This document shows positions 47,531 to 59,208 of a stretch of 64,000 nucleotides of DNA, in pieces. Below the pieces are notes generated by a model, which ran no database searches, had not been told where the DNA came from, and saw only the letters and a program-made list of their open reading frames with translations. A program made the position numbers and the translations under genes. This DNA comes from Typha latifolia (taxonomy: Eukaryota; Streptophyta; Magnoliopsida; Poales; Typhaceae): assembly GCA_019914945.1 (NCBI GenBank), contig CM034112.1, positions 891,001 through 955,000 of the forward strand, in the 5' to 3' direction. The stretch's first letter is position 1. Every line of letters begins with the position of its first letter.

Positions 47531-49823
47531 AGTTGGCTTAGCCTACTGTTTCTAATCTTGCAGAGAAGGCTCAGAGTTGGTTTCCGTTTTCCTTTTGAAA
47601 GATCTTCCTTATTTACTGCTAATTAGAGGGCATGCCCAGTATAAACTATTAAGCCATGTTGTTCTTATTAACTATGTGATGGTGTACTGGTATATCCATT
47701 AAGTGACAGCAAATTTCATTCATGCTGTCTTAACTTTCTGAACTAGATTGCTTGTAGTTATAGTTGAATGGCTACCAGATTCGCGGAGATTGATTGCCAT
47801 ACATTAATTGCTTGCTGCTGTAACCTAAACTATTCTGTTATCTTCTTTGTAACACAGCACTGATCACTCGTAAACCTCTAGATTAGATATAGATATATCA
47901 ATCCAATTCAATGTAAAGATTTTCTTGGGTTGTTATTTGATGTGAACTTGGATAGCACACAACTCTCAATAATTAGAGCCATTACTTTTATTTGTGTAAA
48001 TTGCAACGTGATAATCTTCCATACGCATGTTCTAGTGTCTAATTTTTTTTATGTTTTAATGTCTTAAATTAACTCCAAATCAAATCCCATATTATGCAAT
48101 TGGTCCTCAGCAACCAACTTGCAATGTCTACCTAACCATAATAACCTATATGAAACTGCCCGCATAGTAGGGCTGTCAAAATAATCAAAATAGTAGGGCT
48201 GTCAAAATAATCAAGCCCGCTCAAGCTCGGCTTGATAAGGACGCAATTAAGCTCAGCTTGAAAATAAATTGAACTAATTTTAATTTTTAAAATAGGCTTA
48301 AAAATAATTTTAAGCATTATGAACCACTTTAATCAAATAAGCTTGATAAGACTCAACATAATTATTATATATATATATATATAAGTAAATATTTTTTTAT
48401 ACTATACTAGTTTTATTATATTTTAAAAATTATATAAGAGGATTGTTATATACTTTGGCCTCATATAGTTTAGTTCTAAATTTTAATTTTATTAGTTTAT
48501 ATTTTTCAATTAGGCTTTATTTTAATTTTAATTTAAGTATAAATTAAGCTTAATTTAATTTAAGTTTGATCGTGCATAAAATTTAGCTTGAATTAATTAA
48601 AGTATGAAATTATTTATTAATTGGCTTGTTTAAGGTAGAGCTCAAAATTAACTTGAATTAAAATAATTTTAATTCAAACTTAGATCAGAGCTGCGCCAAG
48701 CTCGGTTCGGTTACACCCCCTTCCGCGTAGACGCAATTGTGGGACAAATCCCGCGTTGATTTGGTCTCCGTCTCTTTTATGCCTCTAATACGATTGGTTT
48801 ATATATCAAATAATCACAGTCAAACTAATCCATGTCGACATCCCATTGAATCTTCCTGGTCTATAAAAGAAAAAAAGATAAGTTCGTGTTATATGATGTA
48901 ATGGAAAAATAAGTAAGGATCAAATTGAAAATAATAAATGGACAAAATGTCAAATAAAATAAACACATAAACTGGGGTATGAAATGCAAAAAGAGGTAAA
49001 CTATAAAATGCCCAGTTTTGCCTAATTAAAAACTATGAGAGAAAGTTTTTCCACCATAATAAATATAAAAATATTAAAATTGTTCTCTTCTTTTCATTAA
49101 ATTTACTTACCGTATTCTAATCTTTAAATTTAAAATAAAATACATTTTCAAACTTTCCTAACCATTGATCACATAATGTGCATAGAAATTTTATATTTAT
49201 TTATCTAATATAATTATTAATATATCATAAGGGTATTACATTAATTAAAACAATTCTTCAGTTAAATTTGGATAGAAAAATTTAATAGCTTAATTTTAGA
49301 TAGAATGATATAAACGAAAGTTTAAGGTACAGTTTAATTTTAAGTATAACTTAGGGGTAATTTGAAAATAAAGGTTATCTCCCTCTAAAATATTGGGTGT
49401 AAAATGAAATAAACACATAAATTGGCGTGCCAAAATGAAACATTCCCCCTTCCAAGTATACAGCTCGAAATCATCAACCCCAGCAAATTAGGAATGTACG
49501 GTCGGGATCTTTTTGTTCCCATAAAGTTTTTACACGTACTCCCGCATATTCGAACAGCTCGGAGAAAAAATATTTCTCGTCAGACGCGAGACGAGTAATG
49601 ATAATAATACGATGACGACTGGACTCGCTCTCTTGTTCGCATAAACTCCTTCCCCTCTTTCGCGTTCGCGATTGAAACCCTCGTCTCCTTCGCCTCCAAA
49701 TCCAACCCCAAATCCAACAAATATGTGAGAAAAAAAATATTCAGATTATTTCTCCTCTCGTTCGATTACTCCATCTGGTCTCCTCCTCCTTCTCGATTGC
49801 GCCTTCGTCTCACGAAACCCCAG
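47531..49823. other. Intergenic region between UCH2 and the NAC gene
   Basis: UCH2 3' UTR to about 47960, then very AT-rich DNA with one non-autonomous transposon-like block (48168-48720) and an AT microsatellite at 48367-48381. 48720-49480 is AT-rich and featureless. From about 49560 the sequence is richer in C and T and should be the NAC gene promoter and leader. Confidence 0.5.
48168..48720. mobile_element. Non-autonomous hAT-like element (diverged)
   Basis: The left end TAGGGCTGTCAAAATAATCA (present twice, at 48168 and 48194) leads into CCGCTCAAGCTCGGCTTG. The right end, read in reverse, is GGGGGTGTAACCGAACCGAG. Such 'TAGGGGTGTxAAxCGAGCC' ends are typical of small hAT-type elements in plants. 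The interior is AT-rich, partly repeating AAGCTTGAATT-type words, with no transposase. No clear 8-bp target duplication is visible. Confidence 0.5.
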
Positions 49824-52653
49824 ATGAACGACATCTCCTCATCGACTAATCCTTCTAATCCTTCGGCGCTTCTTGCGCCGGGATTCCGATTCCATCCCAC
49901 TGACGAAGAGCTCGTGAGCTACTACCTCAAAAGAAAGGTCTTGGGTCGATTCCTTCGCGTCGATGCCATCGCTGAGGTCGATCTCTACAAGTGCGAGCCA
50001 TGGGACCTCCCATCGAGGTCTCGGATTCGGAGCAGGGACATGGAATGGTATTTCTTTAGCCCACTCGATCGTAAGTACTCGAACAGATCGCGGACCAACC
50101 GAGCAACGGAGCAGGGGTATTGGAAGACGACCGGAAAGGATCGCGAGGTCCGCCGTGGTTCGCGAATTGTGGGTATGAAGAAGACCCTGGTCTTCCATGC
50201 AGGTCGGGCCCCAAAAGGTGAGAGGACTAATTGGGTCATGCACGAATACCGCCTCGAAGGAGAGGAGCTAGCCCAAGCTGGGATTGCTCAGGTAAATGAG
50301 TGATTTTTGTTAAAGATGCTATTTTGGAGTTTGTATTAATTTTTGTTGTTGTTGATGATGATGATTATGCTAATCATATGGGCTTGTTGGCGCGCAGGAT
50401 TCTTATGTGGTTTGCAGGATCTTTCAGAAGAATGGTTCTGGCCCGCAGAATGGTGCACAATATGGGGCACCTTTTGTTGAGGAGGAGTGGGAAGAAGAGG
50501 TTGATTGTTTCCCTATGACCGGAGATGGTGGCAATGATGAGCTCAATGTAGGAGAACAAGAATACCTTCAGATGAATGACTTTTTGCAGGTAAGGTCGAT
50601 GGTGTTTGTTATTCCCTGGTTTCAGTTTCTTCTATTTTACTATTGTATAGTTGTAGTAGTCTGGTATAGGCTGGTCTATTATTACTGTTTTGGGTGTGCT
50701 GATTAGATTCAAATAGACATGAGGTTAGTAGGTCTAATTTAAGTAGCCTGCAGAGGACATCCAACAAATAAGAAATTTTCCCCATCGTCTACGTTAAGGG
50801 AGGTTAGCTATTTTGGTCAGAGATAAGGACTATGCTATCATTGCATTCACATTCTCGACACTGCTGCATGGCTTTTTTCTATGTTGCAATTACCGTAGGT
50901 ATTTTGCATCTATTTATTTTATTCCTTTTTAACTAATTGATTAGTTAGTGCAGTATTTTTTTTTTTTTTTTGACTGATGCATCTGAGTTTATCTTTACTA
51001 ATAACATTGACTATTTCTAACCAGGAGCTGGGGAATCTACCTGAGACTGCCCCTCCTTTGGCACCAGGTTTTGATAATGGGCCCAACAATACCAACTGTC
51101 TAGAAGTTCCTGATATTTCATTAGAGGAGGTTCTGAACAATCCAAGTTTGATCGATGACATGGTCAAGCATATTGATGAACCTGGGCAGCAGAACACCCT
51201 GACACTCCATGATAATATGGGAGAGAATGCTGGTGTATTGAATTGTTCTCGTAGTCTTTCTAGCCAAAGTGATGGATATGTTGAGCTGAATGATTTTGCA
51301 GATATTGATAATTTGCACTATCCTTCAGTTGAAAGACCATGCAATAATCAGAATTCTGTGAATGGAATTGATGAGAAAAGCAACTTCCTTGAGCTACTTG
51401 ATATTGAGGAGTTCTTTGACATTATGGATGAAAATACTGGTCAGCCAGAACAATTGCAATCATGCCCATTAATTAAAGATAACTCTTATCTTCAGGCTAA
51501 TGACATGCTGAATTATCTATTGGTTGGTGATAATAATCCTGGTGAGCGTGCTGATGGCAACATGGTGTTTTATGATGCAGCTTCTGATGATCTAACAACT
51601 GCAAAGGACGATATTGTCCAAGCGAATGAACTTGTCTACTCACTTCCTGTTGGTGCATCTGGGACTGATGAGGTAGATGAGTTGATGGCATACTTTGATG
51701 CCACAGATGATAATTTACATTATGATATTATGGATTCTGCACAGACATTGGAGACTGTTAATCCTTCTGCTTCAGACATGTCCAACTCCATGCATGGGGT
51801 ACGGTTTCATCTATTACTGCATATTATGGATATGTAAATTGTGCCTTGAGCTTTTGTCTTAACTGGACATTACCTAGGATATGCCAAATTTGTTGCAGGT
51901 CGATGGTGTGAATGTTACTACATGTGATTCCACTCCAACGGCTATAGAACCTAACGTTGTGTGTGATGCATCTTCATCTGTTAATCTATCTGAGGTTAAT
52001 GATCACTTTACTGTCAAATCTAAGGACCTCACTTTTATGCCAGGTATCATTCTGTGGTAGTTAAATAATTATTCAGTGAATCAACTCTATCTTTTCGTGT
52101 TATGTTAATAAGTTCTCTGTGCTTAAGAAAAATTCTATTCTTAAGCTTCTCCTGGGAGAAGGGTAGTGCCCATTCACATGTTAACATGATGATGCTTTAA
52201 ACCTAAGGGTTTCTAATTTCTTTTGCTCCAGATGTTGAAAGGAATGAAATTAGTGATAATTCTATTGGGAAACGTCTTGCAAACTTGTTGGGTTCAATTT
52301 CTGCACCACCTGCTTTTGCTGCGGAATTTCCTGCTGCATCAGGGAAGTCTACCTCTGCAACCCATCCAGCTAGCTCCATCCATGTTACTGCCGGTATGGT
52401 CCAGATAAGCGGTGTGACATTGACGGGCAGCACAGAAAACTGGCCATTGCAGAAGAATGAGGATTTCAACCTCCTACTCTCTTACAGCATGGCTGGTGAT
52501 GTTGCTAGAACATCTGTTTGTTCTGAGCCAATTACAAAGATGCATGGTTGTGCAATGGCGATGGTGCTGCGAGGTGGCTTCTATCTTTTCTTCCTCTCAG
52601 CAATTTTACTCTCAGTAAGCTTTAAAGTGGGTATTTGTATCTGTAATAGGTAA
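49824..52653 (+). CDS. Membrane-anchored NAC transcription factor (ANAC053/ANAC078, NTL4/NTL11 type)
   Basis: NAC-domain activator held at a membrane by a C-terminal helix until proteolytic release. Five exons (49824-50291, 50398-50589, 51025-51798, 51899-52043, 52232-52653) encode 666 aa. The ATG at 49824 ([10 protein letters not shown]) is the first methionine codon in frame; the upstream open sequence lacks one. NAC subdomains A-E are complete: [80 protein letters not shown] and [15 protein letters not shown], followed by [14 protein letters not shown], which is characteristic of the ANAC053/078 pair. Exon 3 is a long acidic, disordered activation region. The C-terminus has one hydrophobic helix ([20 protein letters not shown]) and ends KVGICICNR. 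In Arabidopsis this pair drives proteasome-stress and ROS/flavonoid genes; that role is inferred. Confidence 0.92.
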
Positions 52654-53730
52654 TCAGGGGTTACATCTCTCAAGTGCACACCATTTGACTTGGTAGTCTA
52701 AGCTATTTAAGCTGTTTTGAGTAAAATGGACCTGTAAGTTTTGGACTGTATGTATGGCATCATATAACCTCTAAAATAACCTATGCTATTATACTTATGG
52801 CATGTTTTTGCCGTTAAACTTAACTCACCACCTGTCAGCTCCTGTTCATATGCAATTCGAGATTTTGACTATTTTAATTTACTACTTGATAACAATTGTC
52901 TGCTTAGTCGGAGTAGCAAGAACAGTTTGCTTGAATGAATTTTTTGTTTTGTTTTGTTTTATTGACGTATATGCTACGTCTGCTGTCAAGCTACCTAATG
53001 CAAACTTTCCTTGCAACAAGAAAATTTATTTTGGCGAATTACATACATTTGATGCTGTTATAATTTCTTGTGTTTTCTTTCTCAGCTTCACTGGAACCCA
53101 TATATCCACTCTATCTAAACTCGTCATAAAGGAAGTGTAGATCTTTTTGTGTGCTTATATTTCACAAATCTTTTGCTATAAAAAATGCGTCTCATATTCC
53201 TGCGATTATATTTTTATCAGAAACTATTGATGTGGTGATTCGACATCGAAATTCCCACCATCTTTTATTGCAAGAACCTCCAATTTTTTTTGTTTATTTA
53301 TTTTATTTTGAGAGAAGTGAGAGCTCATTATTTCATTGGTTTTTATTTATTTATTTTTATTTTGAACACATATTTCTATTGCTGACAATTAGTCATAATG
53401 CTGAACTAATATATAATGTTCCAAAAATCATAGAAACTTTATTTTCGTGATCTCTGCGCTGTGTTAAATGATGCCTCTCTGCCTTGTAAACTCAATCTGA
53501 ATAAAGCCCAAACAACAATACTAATAAAAGTGATTGGTTTTGCAAAGAAATCTACGAACAAATTCATCGACAAAATCGCATCAAATCATGCTTTTCTTAC
53601 CTACGGATCAGCTTGAGTCCTTGTGTGCAACTCTCAAGAACCCACGCGTCATCCGACCAGATACGTGGCACACTCCTCTGTTCTACATATACTTCCAACT
53701 CGCCGTTGAAAGTTTTGGGCATCTAGAACG
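52654..53730. other. Intergenic region
   Basis: NAC gene 3' UTR, then T-rich sequence without a supported gene or structured repeat. A TACGTGGC element (about 53660-53667, ACGT core) lies about 65 bp before the next ATG and may belong to its promoter. Confidence 0.5.
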
Positions 53731-54067
53731 ATGGAAGAAGAAAAGAGAGGAGATTCGTTCACGTCTAAGGTGAAGAAGGAAGGGATCGCTTTTGGGATTT
53801 CTCTTCAGGAAAGTTGGCAGTATTTGAAAGCTATCGTCTTAGGCCAGGTACTTTATACAATAATAAAGATGTCCCTTCTACGATAATTGTAAATAATTTT
53901 TTAAGTACTAGTAAGAGTATTACTTCTAAACTTCTAATTATTAGGTGAAGAAGGCGAAAGCCAGAAACGAGAAGGAAGCGAGTGAAGCTGACCTGCAGGC
54001 TGCAAAGATGCAGGTCGAAGCAACCGATGCAGCTGAGAAGAAGAAAAGGCAAATAGGAATGAAGTAA
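53731..54067 (+). CDS. Small unrecognised two-exon protein, 79 aa
   Basis: Exons 53731-53847 and 53945-54067 join in frame (GGCCAG|GTACTT ... TTAG|GTGAAG). The product begins MEEEKRGDSFTSKVKKEG, has a short mixed hydrophobic part (IAFGISLQESWQYLKAIVLG) and then a highly charged Lys/Glu/Ala-rich helix or coiled coil (VKKAKARNEKEASEADLQAA, then KMQVEATDAAEKKKRQ), ending IGMK. There is no signal peptide and no motif I can name. The splice sites, the codon pattern (unlike the flanks) and the nearby ACGT promoter element suggest a real gene. I do not recognise the family. Confidence 0.65.
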
Positions 54068-54491
54068 TTCTTAGCTGGTGATCTTATGACCGTATGTGTT
54101 GTGATCTATTATGTACTCTATGGTGATATATTTTACATTCAAGTAGTTAATATATACTCTGCAAAACTAAAGTTCTTTTTGCCTATTACCACCAAGATTG
54201 TGCTCTGTTTGATACCAATACAATCTGAAATCTCGGCCAAGATTTAACCTGAAGAATACAAAGTTGAAATCCTTAATCTATCCACTTAAAACAACAAAGT
54301 GGGTGCATATGTTACTACATGTTACGGCACAAAATCTGCAGTGCAAATAGAAACAGCCGTGCCATTTTATTGCATATACAAATCAAGAAGCTTTTTATGA
54401 GGAAACATTTCTTCTTCTGTTGCCTCTTGTGCTCCTCCCAGTAGCTCTATTTGCCAGATTCTTACACAATATGAGATATCTTATCAATGCT
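54068..54491. other. Convergent 3' regions of the small gene and NADP-MDH
   Basis: Two 3' UTRs in AT-rich sequence. A short minus-strand frame at 54395-54540 is the read-through of the last NADP-MDH exon, not a gene. Confidence 0.55.
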
Positions 54492-57400
54492 TTACTGTTC
54501 TCCAGGAAGCATGGTGTCCTCAGGAAGATCACAATATGCATTACCCTGCAAAAATGGACATAAAATAAGCTCTTGTTATTAACTATAGAAGATACTGTTA
54601 TAAGGAGTTTTAAAATGACACTATTTACCTCTCCTGTGAGATGGGCAACACATCGTTTCTCAGCAAGCAACTCAGCTTCAGTCTATTTAAAAAAAAGAAA
54701 AAGAGAGAGATGTTAAATGTATTTGGTAGGCAAAACTGCCGGGAAATTTGTGAAGTAACCAATATGAATCCTACCTTTTTTATGCGTTCTCTGAGGAAAT
54801 CATCTATGATTACATCCTTAACTAGCTCATAATCACCATCTCCCTGAAAGAAATATTGTTACTTGTAAGACATTTCTTCGTGCAAACTGCAAAAACGAAG
54901 GTAAAACTTTGAAGAACACATACCGTTGATCTACATGGCATGCTGAAAACTATATCCTCTGCTATGCCATAGGGATTTCCATTGGTGTAGACCTGCCATT
55001 GTGTAGTAAAAGTGAGCCTTTTTGAAGTATATAGTGCCCATTTTGAAGAAGCACTAAGCTAAAAATTCTGATTACAAAAAGAAGAATAGAAATCACTTTT
55101 ACAAAATTTTACCCCTGAGGAGAACCAATCGCCTTCCGGAGTGGGAGTTACAAGGGATCTAATGCCATCAACAATTGAAACAGCAGTAGATGCAGCTGAA
55201 GATCTACCCCATTTTTGGATAAGCACACCTCCTCGCTGTATATAAATCATGTGATGTGAAAGGGGAAAAACAAATATTTGCATGTGTTTGTTTTATAAAC
55301 ACATGACAAACGATCAACGGATATGCGTCGTGCATATACCTTTTGAACTCTTTCAGTGAATTCTTTTTCTAACCATTTCGTATCGGTGATAACTTCTTTT
55401 ACAGGAATACCATTGATTTTGGCATTTAAGAAATCAGGAACCTGTTGAATGTGAAATAGAACCATCAACATGTAGATGTCCATCATTTAATTGTCAAATT
55501 AAGATTTAATAAAGACTATGATAGAATCCAGATAAGTACTTCAAAGTTAAATTTTGACCTGAGTAGTTGAGTGGTTTCCCCAGATGGTCATGTTTGATAC
55601 TTTGTCATAAAAAACACCTGCTTTCAGGGCCAGCTGCAGAAATCGTACTTAATATAAGTATGCTACATCTCTATTGATATGTTCAGAAGGATGGAAACAA
55701 TTGCTGTCATAACAATAATAATGTAGTGAAAAATTGCATATCAATTACCTGGCATTTGGCTCTGTTTTCATCCAACCTGGTTAAGGCATGGAAATTTTTC
55801 GCAGGTATATTTGGCGCATTCTTCAGACAAATTAAAGCACTGACATGAAATTGGCAAGATCAATATGTATAACCAATACAATTTAATAAGTAATAATATG
55901 CTATAAAATGTAAACATGTCAGTTCGTACTTAGTGTTGCATGGATTCCCGACAACTATGACTTTGACATTGCGGGATGCCACAGCATTCAGTGCTTTTCC
56001 CTGAATAGGATTTAACTCAGAAGCTTAGTATGAGAAAGCCTGAAAGAGACTTGTGAGAAGCAGACATGTTATTTAGAAAATACACCTGTTCAGCAAAAAT
56101 TTGCCCATTGATATCTAATAAGTCAGCTCGCTCCATCCCAGGACCTCTTGGCTTTGCTCCTATCAGAAGTGCCCATTCTGCATCCTGGAACACCTCGTAA
56201 GGATCTATTCCTATGCTTACCTCCCTCAACAGAGGGTACAAAGAGTCTTCCAATTCCATAGCCACTCCTACAATTGTAAATTAATAACCATTATAAAAAT
56301 ATGGAGAGAAATTCTTATTAAATTAGCAGATCTTCTTTATCCACTAAACTCCTACTAAATTCAATAGTAGCTTGAATTACGAATTCAATACAAACAAGGA
56401 TAACTAACTCTACCTTCAAGAGCCTGAAATGATTTTTCAGAACCCAATAACTTCAGAGCAATTGGTTGATCTGGCCCAAAAACTTCACCAGATGCAAGCT
56501 GTAATATCATGTGAAAAGGTCAATAATGTGTTATTTGGTTCAGTTTACATGTTCATACATGAAGAGAGAGCATCAATTAAAATCTGGCAGAAAACCTTCA
56601 TCAGGAGCAAGCTAGTAAATATATTTTATTTTTTCAGAAAAAATGTGTAGAAGCCGAAGATAAAGAATTAGAATGCTATATGATAGCAAAAGTGATGTAG
56701 TATTAAATGTTCTTTAGTTCATTGATTGAACATAATTGAATAACTACATCTCCCAACAATGTAACCAATACCTTATCTTTGTGAAAAAATAAATTGAAGT
56801 AGACTTTGGACTCCTAAATGTGGCACCACTTAAATGAAAGGCCAAAAATTAGAAAGTGACTTATAAAAGTCTAAGATGCACCTTATGATCACAAATAGTT
56901 GGAACTAACATTGTCAGTCACAGTGACCATACTTGTGACTAGCACCTAATGATCATACAGACCTTTTGCATCAGTTTACTGGTAAGTCACTGAGTTAAAT
57001 TTTAAAAAAAAACAAAAAAGGAGAAAGACACAGTGAAAAGAAAACATTATGAGCTCGGAAGAGCCAACAATTATACGGAGAAGTTTGGATAACCAGAATT
57101 GGCGAAAGGTAGTGTCATGAATGTAGAACACATGTATAAGAATGCGTTCTATTTGTAAGGGATTTGATAGATTAGTAAATTTAGCCTAAAAGTTCAGTTC
57201 AAACTTTGGCCTGAGAACTGTCAGTGAATAGGCAAATCCTGTTCTTCTTAGGCACTTCATTTTAAGTAACAATGATTAGTAATATACCTTGATTTAGTAG
57301 GTTCGGCGTTTTAGTAAGAAAAATTACAAGTAGATAATCTCACAATGAAAAGGCCTTGCTATTATATATAGTGGATAACAGCAATAGGTATATGCTCAGG

Positions 57401-58702
57401 TTTCCTACTTAAATATGAAAGTGCCAAACAATAAATAGAGCTTTAGTAATGACCCCTTACTTTGAAAAGGAGATGATTAGATATCATTCCAGCTGCACCA
57501 GACACTGCAATATTAATTAAACTCTTCCACGACTTTGACTTCTCATCCTATAAATTGTTCGGAATAAACATTATTATTAAGATAAGCAGCAAAAGAGTTA
57601 TGAGGCTTACTTAAATGGATAATTAAAAAATTCTCAAATGATTTCCGCTTCACATATGCTTTCTTCCAAAGTCAGGAAACACAGTAAAGATATTCAAAAC
57701 ACACAAAATAATGGAAAGATAAATAGTATTCCTTCGATTTTCTCAACAACACTAACAGCAATTATATGAGTAAAATGATTATTAAGCCTCATGAAGTACA
57801 CGTCTGTCGAGAACAAAATTTTCATTCCTCGTGCAAGGGATCATAACTTCCCAGAAATGCAGGAATGATCTATCATAAAGACGGACAGAGCTGTAATTGC
57901 ATGTAATGCTTGGTCGATTAAACTATACAAGTATTAATGGCATTTTCAGCTGTTTCTTTTTCTTCCTTTATCAGATATTTGTGGCCAATACATATGTCAG
58001 GATACTGTCAAGGAAGCAAGAAGACACACTATGATGGTTTCAGATCTTGTAAGATCCTATTTACCACTAAAATTAAATCCCAAGATATTTCAGAACCTTC
58101 TTTCTCCTCCTTAGATGCCCTAAATATCAGTTGCAACCCTCCAAACTTCATCTTTCCTAAACGAACTTGAATCAAGAAGACTCAATTTTGATGTACCAAT
58201 TAACATCGTGCTGTCAAAGCCAAAACATTTCTAGAAAATCCTCTATAGTTGGTTCACAAAGACACTAACCCTTCTAAAACCCAAAACCAAGCAATTATAA
58301 CTAACCAATTTCTCAGGCTTAAAACATAGGTAACCAAGTATTTACCGCTTTGAGATCGTAGGTGGTACAAAAAACCCCATAACACTCCCTTTTGCTCACG
58401 ACATCGCTCGGAACGGCGGTCGTAACTGGGGTCTGGACTTGGCTGTGATAAAAACGAAATCATTCACAAACTTTTATTCCAAGAATGCAAAAGTAAAATG
58501 AACAATAACTAGACAAGACAAAACGAGAAAGATCTCACTTTGGCGCCACAGAGCAGCGAATTCTCGGCGCGCAACGAGGGTAGAGCAGCGCGGAGCGCCG
58601 CCGAGAGCCGTAAGAGTTCAGAGAGGTCGTGTGTTTGGGGGACAGATTGGTGTTGAGGGTTTGGGTCATGGAATAGGAAGAGGAGATCTCCGACAAAGCC
58701 AT
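54492..58702 (-). CDS. NADP-dependent malate dehydrogenase, chloroplastic
   Basis: Stromal enzyme of the malate valve: reduces oxaloacetate to malate with NADPH and is switched on by thioredoxin in the light. Fourteen exons (58702-58539, 58442-58346, 57547-57461, 56498-56414, 56267-56086, 56000-55930, 55839-55749, 55633-55559, 55441-55340, 55235-55113, 54992-54924, 54843-54775, 54682-54629, 54545-54492) give 440 aa. The first 55 or so residues are Ser/Arg-rich with few acids ([16 protein letters not shown]...), a plastid transit peptide. The regulatory N-terminal pair Cys75/Cys80 (RECYGVFC) and C-terminal pair Cys416/Cys428 ([15 protein letters not shown]) are both present, so redox control is intact. 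The dinucleotide site is [15 protein letters not shown], substrate Arg/Asp are in TRLDENRAK, and the catalytic His is in IWGNHSTTQ. The long introns near 56.5-57.5 kb hold no other gene. Confidence 0.96.
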
Positions 58703-59208
58703 GGATAATAGTTGGAGGAGATGGAGAAGTGAAGTGTGGAGAAGAGTGGGAAAGGAGGTGGATAGGGAGGGGGATTGGATTTTAGTAACTGGTTTGAAAT
58801 ATATAGTAGATATAAGGCCACACAAGCGACACGTGGCAGACAGCACGATCCAAGTTCCGTGTACTGATCCATTGGATTTGGAGAAGATCTCGTAAGGGCC
58901 CAATTGCTTGTCTTCCTACAGGTGGTTTTGGGCTTCAACTCCAGCGGGCTTCACAAATTAAGGACACGTGTTTGACGATTGCTATCCAACTATTTGGTAG
59001 TCTCCTAACTCCTAAGGCTAAATTTCTAGTACCATCCATGCTAAATTTTTCACTTGCATAGGATCGAGCATTAACCTTTCCCATTTAACTATATACTATA
59101 GGAGAAATGCTAAGTTATTCTTTTTTGATTAAAAAAACAAAAGAAGAAGAAGCTAAGTTATTCTTTTCGATTGGAGGCCATTTGTTGTATGCGAAGGATA
59201 CAATGTAG
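58703..59208. other. Intergenic region between NADP-MDH and the 4CL-like pseudogene
   Basis: Contains the NADP-MDH leader and promoter, then AT-rich sequence up to the pseudogene. No gene is seen. Confidence 0.55.
58796..58835 (-). promoter_or_regulatory. G-box and TATA box of the NADP-MDH gene
   Basis: Read on the minus strand, a CACGTG G-box (58830-58835, within GCCACGTGTCG) stands about 24 bp before CTATATATTT (58797-58806), which is about 95 bp before the ATG. G-boxes are bound by bZIP/bHLH factors such as HY5 and PIFs and are frequent in light-regulated genes, which fits this enzyme. The placement next to a TATA box makes it a credible promoter element. Confidence 0.65.

Noticed and set aside
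49725..49823. N-terminal extension of the NAC frame
   Set aside because: It would need a non-ATG start; the first ATG in frame (49824) gives a normal NAC N-terminus. The same reasoning was used for the transporter (37773) and O-fucosyltransferase-like (62071) starts.
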